Assembly: GCF_964275005.1 (NCBI RefSeq)
Contig: NC_092705.1
Coordinates: 22,577,980 to 22,641,979, forward strand
Origin: Diadema setosum
Taxonomy: Eukaryota > Echinodermata > Echinoidea > Diadematoida > Diadematidae
Length of the DNA: 64,000 nt
Reading direction: 5' to 3'
Numbering within the stretch: position 1 is the first letter of the stretch; every line of letters starts with the position of its first letter. The translations under genes and the position numbers were made by a program. Positions 47,701-53,700 of this stretch are shown one piece after another. A model generated the notes under the pieces. It saw only the letters and a list, made by a program, of their open reading frames with translations, searched no databases and was not told the origin of the DNA.

Positions 47701-50700
47701 AGACGAAAATTCGAATCCTGACCGCCCATGACACTCTGAGACAGAAGGTTAGTGCTATAATGATAGGCGTTAATAACCGGTTTTGTTTTCATGCCTCCGC
47801 CACGAAGTGGTGCCGGAGGCATTATGTTTTCGGGTTGTCCGTCCGTCCGTCCTTCCGTCCGTCCGTAATGAATTTTGTGGACAAGGTAACTATCGAAACC
47901 TGTTGAGGTATCCTAATGAAACTTGGCATGTATGTGTATTAGGGGGTGAAGTTGTGCCTATCAACTTTTGGGTGCACATGCTCAAGGTCAAAGGTCAAAA
48001 GGTCAAGGTCAAATACATAAAATTTCACTATTTCCACCATATCTATTGAATGCCTGAAGATATTTTCTTGAAACTTAGTGTATACATGTATTACCCAATT
48101 AAGATTCTCTGGTGAAAGTTTGGGTCATGAGGTCAAAGGTCAAAGGTCAAAAGGTCAGGGTCAAATACATAAAATTTCACTATTTCCACCATATCTATTG
48201 AATGCCTGAAGAGATTTTCTTGAAACTTAGTGTATACATGTATTACCCAATTAAGATTCTCTGGTGAAAGTTTGGGTCATGAGGTCAAAGGTCAAAAGGT
48301 CAGGGTCAAATACATAAAATTTCACTATTTCCACCATATCTATTGAATGCCTGAAGATATTTTCTTGAAACTTAGTGTATACATGTATTACCCAATTAAG
48401 ATTCTCTGGTGAAAGTTTGGGTCATGAGGTCAAAGGTCAAAGGTCAAAAGGTCAAGTGAAAATATTAAAACTTCTTTTTTTTTCTCCGTACCTTGGAAAA
48501 TTGTTCAAGGTATCTTCATGGAACATAGTATATACATGTGCTGACTGGAAGTGATTATCTAGAGAATGTAGGGTTCATGGGGTCAAAGGTCAGGGGTCAA
48601 AGGTCAAGTGCAAGACTTCAAAATTTTACTATTACCCTCATATTTATGCAATGCCAGCAGGGTTATTTTTTTACACTTGGTGTATGCGTGTGTAACCTAA
48701 TAGAAATTCTCTGGAAAGTTTTTTTTTTCTCTTTTTGCCTCAAAGGTCAAAAGGTCAAAGATCAAGTGAAGGTGCTGAACTAACTTTTTCCTCCATATCT
48801 CGGAAGTGGCTCAAGTTACCTTGAAACTTAGTACATATTATGCATGTTCTACCTGAAAGTAATTATCTTATGAATTTTAGGGTGAAGGGCCAGATGAAAA
48901 TGGTAACAATTTACTATTCAATTCAGAAATTGCACTTTTTCTCCACACCTGTACCTTGAAAATTACTCAATGCCTAAATGTATGAATGGGTCAAAGTCAA
49001 GTTAAAGTAATTAAATCCCTAGATACATGCTCTCCTATTCATCCAATTAAACCTACGTCAAGGAAGGTGAACATTCAACACATTTGTGACAAACTTGTCA
49101 TTCCAATGTTTTGCCAATTTTGTGAAAATGTGATCACACAGTGTCCACATGTACTATCTAGACCTATTGGGAAAATCATGCATTATGGCGGAGGCATACC
49201 AGTCGCCAAAGCGACATTTCTAGTTTTGTTTTTGTTTTAGCATCCGTTTGTTTTGTTTTGTTTTTTAAGAAAATAAAGTACGATATTGAAGAGTTTAATA
49301 CAGTTTATTCTTCCAATGAAATGGAATGGCTGAGATAATACAGCGCTCTGATTCACTTTTAGAGGTTGAATTTACATTATCATTATAATATTATATATGT
49401 TATTACACAAGACAGCTTGTTTGATCAATGACAGTAGTATTTGCTATTTGTATGATTATCCTTATTTGTACGTTTTGGTAGTCATATTTACCTGCCCTGA
49501 CATGAAATGTTGATACTGAATGATTAATGCATTCTAATTCATAGTTATCTTTTTGCTTTGTTTTCTTTTCCAAGCGGAACTAGGGGTTGGAGGTGGGGTG
49601 GGCAGGGGTTAAAGGTCCAGTTTACCTTTGGGAGCAGTGATTTCAAAAATGTTCCAGATATCACATTTGATGCATATGTGTAGGTCTGTTGTATCATAAA
49701 ACATCCTACCATATGAAATATTTGCAATAAAACCTAAAATATAAGGAGATATCAGGGTTTTTCTCAATAAACCGTAACTGTATACGGTTTAGTCTGGAAA
49801 CATTTTTATTATAACTATTGTTCACATTTTGTGTATTTAACAACACTTAACATCGATTATACGGATTCAAATTTCGACAGTGGTTGTTTCTATCCCTAAC
49901 TCACATTTTAGAACTATTTTAAAGCACTAATGCTTTCATCTGCAAATGGTAAATTATGCCTTTAAGATTCTGCGTATCAGCTTGTTAAAGCCAGCGATTT
50001 CGTCCATGCGTAGACGTGGCAGAAGTATTGATAGGATTAGTATTAGTGGCGGCATAATATCATAACGGGTCGTAAACTATATTGAATATCATTGTCAGTA
50101 TAAGAGTAATGCATATCAAAATCATCGCTGGCGAGTTTGCAATTAAAGGTTTTGAAAAAGGAACAGTGAATGAACATTAGAAATTGGATACCAGCTACTT
50201 CTTGAAAAATTATAAAAATACATGAATTAGCATAATAGATCACAAGATTGGACATCTAGCGTCGGACAATGGCCAATCGAACGAAATTCACTAAGACCTA
50301 AATACGATGTATCTCTCGGGACAAGGCAAGGTTCACGTGGACAATCCATTATTGTCTGTATCTTTTTCAATGTATTTCAACATTAAAAAAAAAAAATATA
50401 TGATTACTTGATGTTCTTTTGTACGTTTAGGGAATGTAATTGAGATGTGATTATCCATCTATATCCATAAAATGAATATGACATATTTTATTTTCGAGAC
50501 AGTTCGCAGTTCGCAGCTGCAGTGCAGCTGACAAGACATTCCGCATCTCGGCAGATCGGCAAAATGTTTTCAACGACCAGTTGCGACTATACCTCTCTTC
50601 GGTCACAGAGAAACATGTACAGCGCCCTCTCTATGTGGAATTTGCTGGTGAAAAGGGGGCGGACTGGGGAGTCCTGAGCACGGTAGGGAATAAATCCAGC

Positions 50701-53700
50701 ATGACAAAAAGCTGAATCTTCCTGGAATCTGAGTTTTGATTTGAGATAGATTATCTTCATGCATGGTAATAGAATGTATATCTCGGACTTTTCTTGCAAT
50801 TGAATACAACGCGACACGGTGGCGAAGGGATTTTTTTTTCTTCCACATGACGAGAATGCTAATCTATTATTATAATAATTGTTATAACGCCTATACAGTA
50901 TCAACACATAAGAAAGAGTTTGGAAACGTTACTAGCATAATTTTAATTTTCTCGCATATCGCTATGATATAGGAGTTCTTTACGCTCGTGTTTGCTGAAT
51001 TACTGGACCCGGAGCGTTACGGTCTTGTCCGGCTCTTAGACGAGAATGACCCGGCAGTCTCCCACGTGTGGTTCCGACAGGTTTGAGCTTGAATCTCGGT
51101 TTTGTATTATTTCTACCAGGGGAAAAGCAACTTAATAGCAAAAGGTATAAGCAGCGCCTTCAACGGGCATGTCATTTCCTTCCAAAAATTACGCAATAAT
51201 AATCATTGTAAAGATCGTTGCCTATACCGAGTTATGTTCGTTTAAAATTATAACGAATATTCGTTAATGCAAAAATGAAACAAGGTTGGTTATTCCGAAG
51301 GTTCGTTATTCCGAAACCTACAAATTCCCTATACCTAAATGTTCGTTATTCTGAAAATAATAAAGATTACATTAATCGAAAAATCCGAAACGATCGCTGA
51401 GATATCAAACACGTCGTCTCTAACGACACAACTGCTTATTAAGGTAAATGGGATTTCGTTTTGTGGGGAGTGACACGTCACACACATTGTATTTGGGCCT
51501 TCTATATCAATGTCTAGAGGGATCCCCCTTCCCCTCAAAAACCAGGCCAAACCAAAACAAAACAAAACACCGACAACAAACAAGAAAAATAAGAGTTAAA
51601 CGCCAACGGAAGATCACATTTGTAATCACGTTTCTGAATCATCTGTCCGAACCTGATTACACTGACCACATATAATTATGTGTAGACCTATACAGAAATG
51701 TATTATTTTCCCATCAGCCTGCAAAAAAAAAGACATTTTCATTCAACTATTGTTTCTGAAACAGCAATGTCTGACCAAGGAGGTACATTGTATTGGGCTC
51801 GCTTAGTATCTTCTTTGTCTCATAATCAAACATGCTATTCTTTATAGTATGTTTATTATTATGATATAATATTATGATAGATTATGAGTATGTGTCAGTT
51901 TTCACATGTATATGTACTTCACCTCGTCGTGTGTTTAGGGGGCAAATTACTCATAAAGGAAAATAACTCCCCTGCAAACACAAACAGAAAAAAAAAACGA
52001 AACGAAAAATAAAGAGAGAAAAAATCGAGCCACAGACGAAAATTAACCCAAAGTGATTAGATGAGAAAGGAGTTTGGAAGACTCAGAATAATCAAATTTT
52101 CATGAGTTGTAATATACGTGGTGTGTAAAACAGTGGGAAACATACACCAAAATCAATAATTACACATCGGAACACTTATTTACTCCTTGTTTCTGCATGT
52201 AGGATTGTGACGACTTGGAGCTGATTCGGATCCTCGGCATTCTCGTAGGACTGGCGCTGTACAACAAAGCCGTCGTCCCTCTACCGTTCCCTCAACTTTT
52301 CTACGCCAAACTTCTCTCGGGAGGGTGAGTAATAAAAAAAAAAGAGAGGAAAAGATCGAACCAGATGTGTTCGAATTCCGGATTGTAAATCAAGCCCTGA
52401 ACTATCTTGTTAACTTCTTATCCTTTCTAACCAAATTCAGAAGGACTTTGTTTATTTGAACTTTCACTCCATGACCAAGCCGACGTTAATACTCAAGTGT
52501 ATAAATTCGTTTATCTACGTGCCTACTTTCGTATTTGTTGCCCTTATGCATTTTAGTTATCGGAACATTGTATTACTGTAAAGCATTGAGTCTGAAAATT
52601 TTCAGTTCATTTCGTTCATTAACACATGCGAAGAAATACACAAGGAACGATAAAGAACGAAACACAAACAAATGCTCCTCTGTGTTAATTCACACAAGCA
52701 GAAATTGAGTATTGGTGTTCAACAAGGGTCAAATACCTAAGTGTAGAGTACACATAGAAAGGCAACGCCTTACCATGAAAAGGTTTATCATCAATTCATG
52801 ATGATATGTACATAATATTCATTGCTTAGGCATGAAAACGAAATGGACCAACTACTCGAGTTGGACAGTGATATGGCCAAGCAGTTAACGAAGCTGAGAG
52901 ATGGAACAAAAGAATACATCGAAGAAAACACCATCTACATGGAGATTGAAACAGAGGACGGCCAGAATATCCCGGCTAGTGAGGACATGTAAGTAGCTGT
53001 ACTTTTGGTCAGCCTCGACTTCGTTTACTAGTAGTTTATTTAGTCCTATCTTTGTTACAACAAAATGTGAAGTGTATGTTACGTTTTTCTCGACAAATTA
53101 AAATTTACTTGAATTGAAATGAATTGAATTATGATCCATTTTTCGGAAGGAGTTGGTGGAAATGGAATTAAAGGTGATTGCATTTGCTTTATAGATATAC
53201 CCGCGGACAGTGGTTGCAGTGACAAACACCAAAGCTACCAAAATTGCTTCACTGTCTTTTTATATATCCATTTATTTATTCATTTAAATAATTGATTGAT
53301 TAATAAATGAATGAATTAATTTATTTATTTACTATTCAATCAGCAACCGTTATGTCCAGCAAGAGGTGCGGCGTGCTCTTGCAACTGAACAGATGTGCGC
53401 CTTTCGGAAGGGATTCTACCTCGTCTGCCGCCAGAGCATCCTCCGCATGTTTCGTCCTGTGGAACTGGAAGATTTCGTTCTTGGACAGCAACGCTTCGAC
53501 TGGAAAGCGCTAGAACAGGTTCGTTGACATTTAATACTCGAGCAATCAAATCTTTGAAAAAGATAATAATGCACTTCGGCTTCCATCAAAAGGATGATAT
53601 ATTATTCATGTGTATAATATGTGATGCAAATAAACAGTAAGAATAAAGTGATGAGCTTATGACATTTTGTAAGGTTTCTTGAAGCATAGACGCAAATTAC

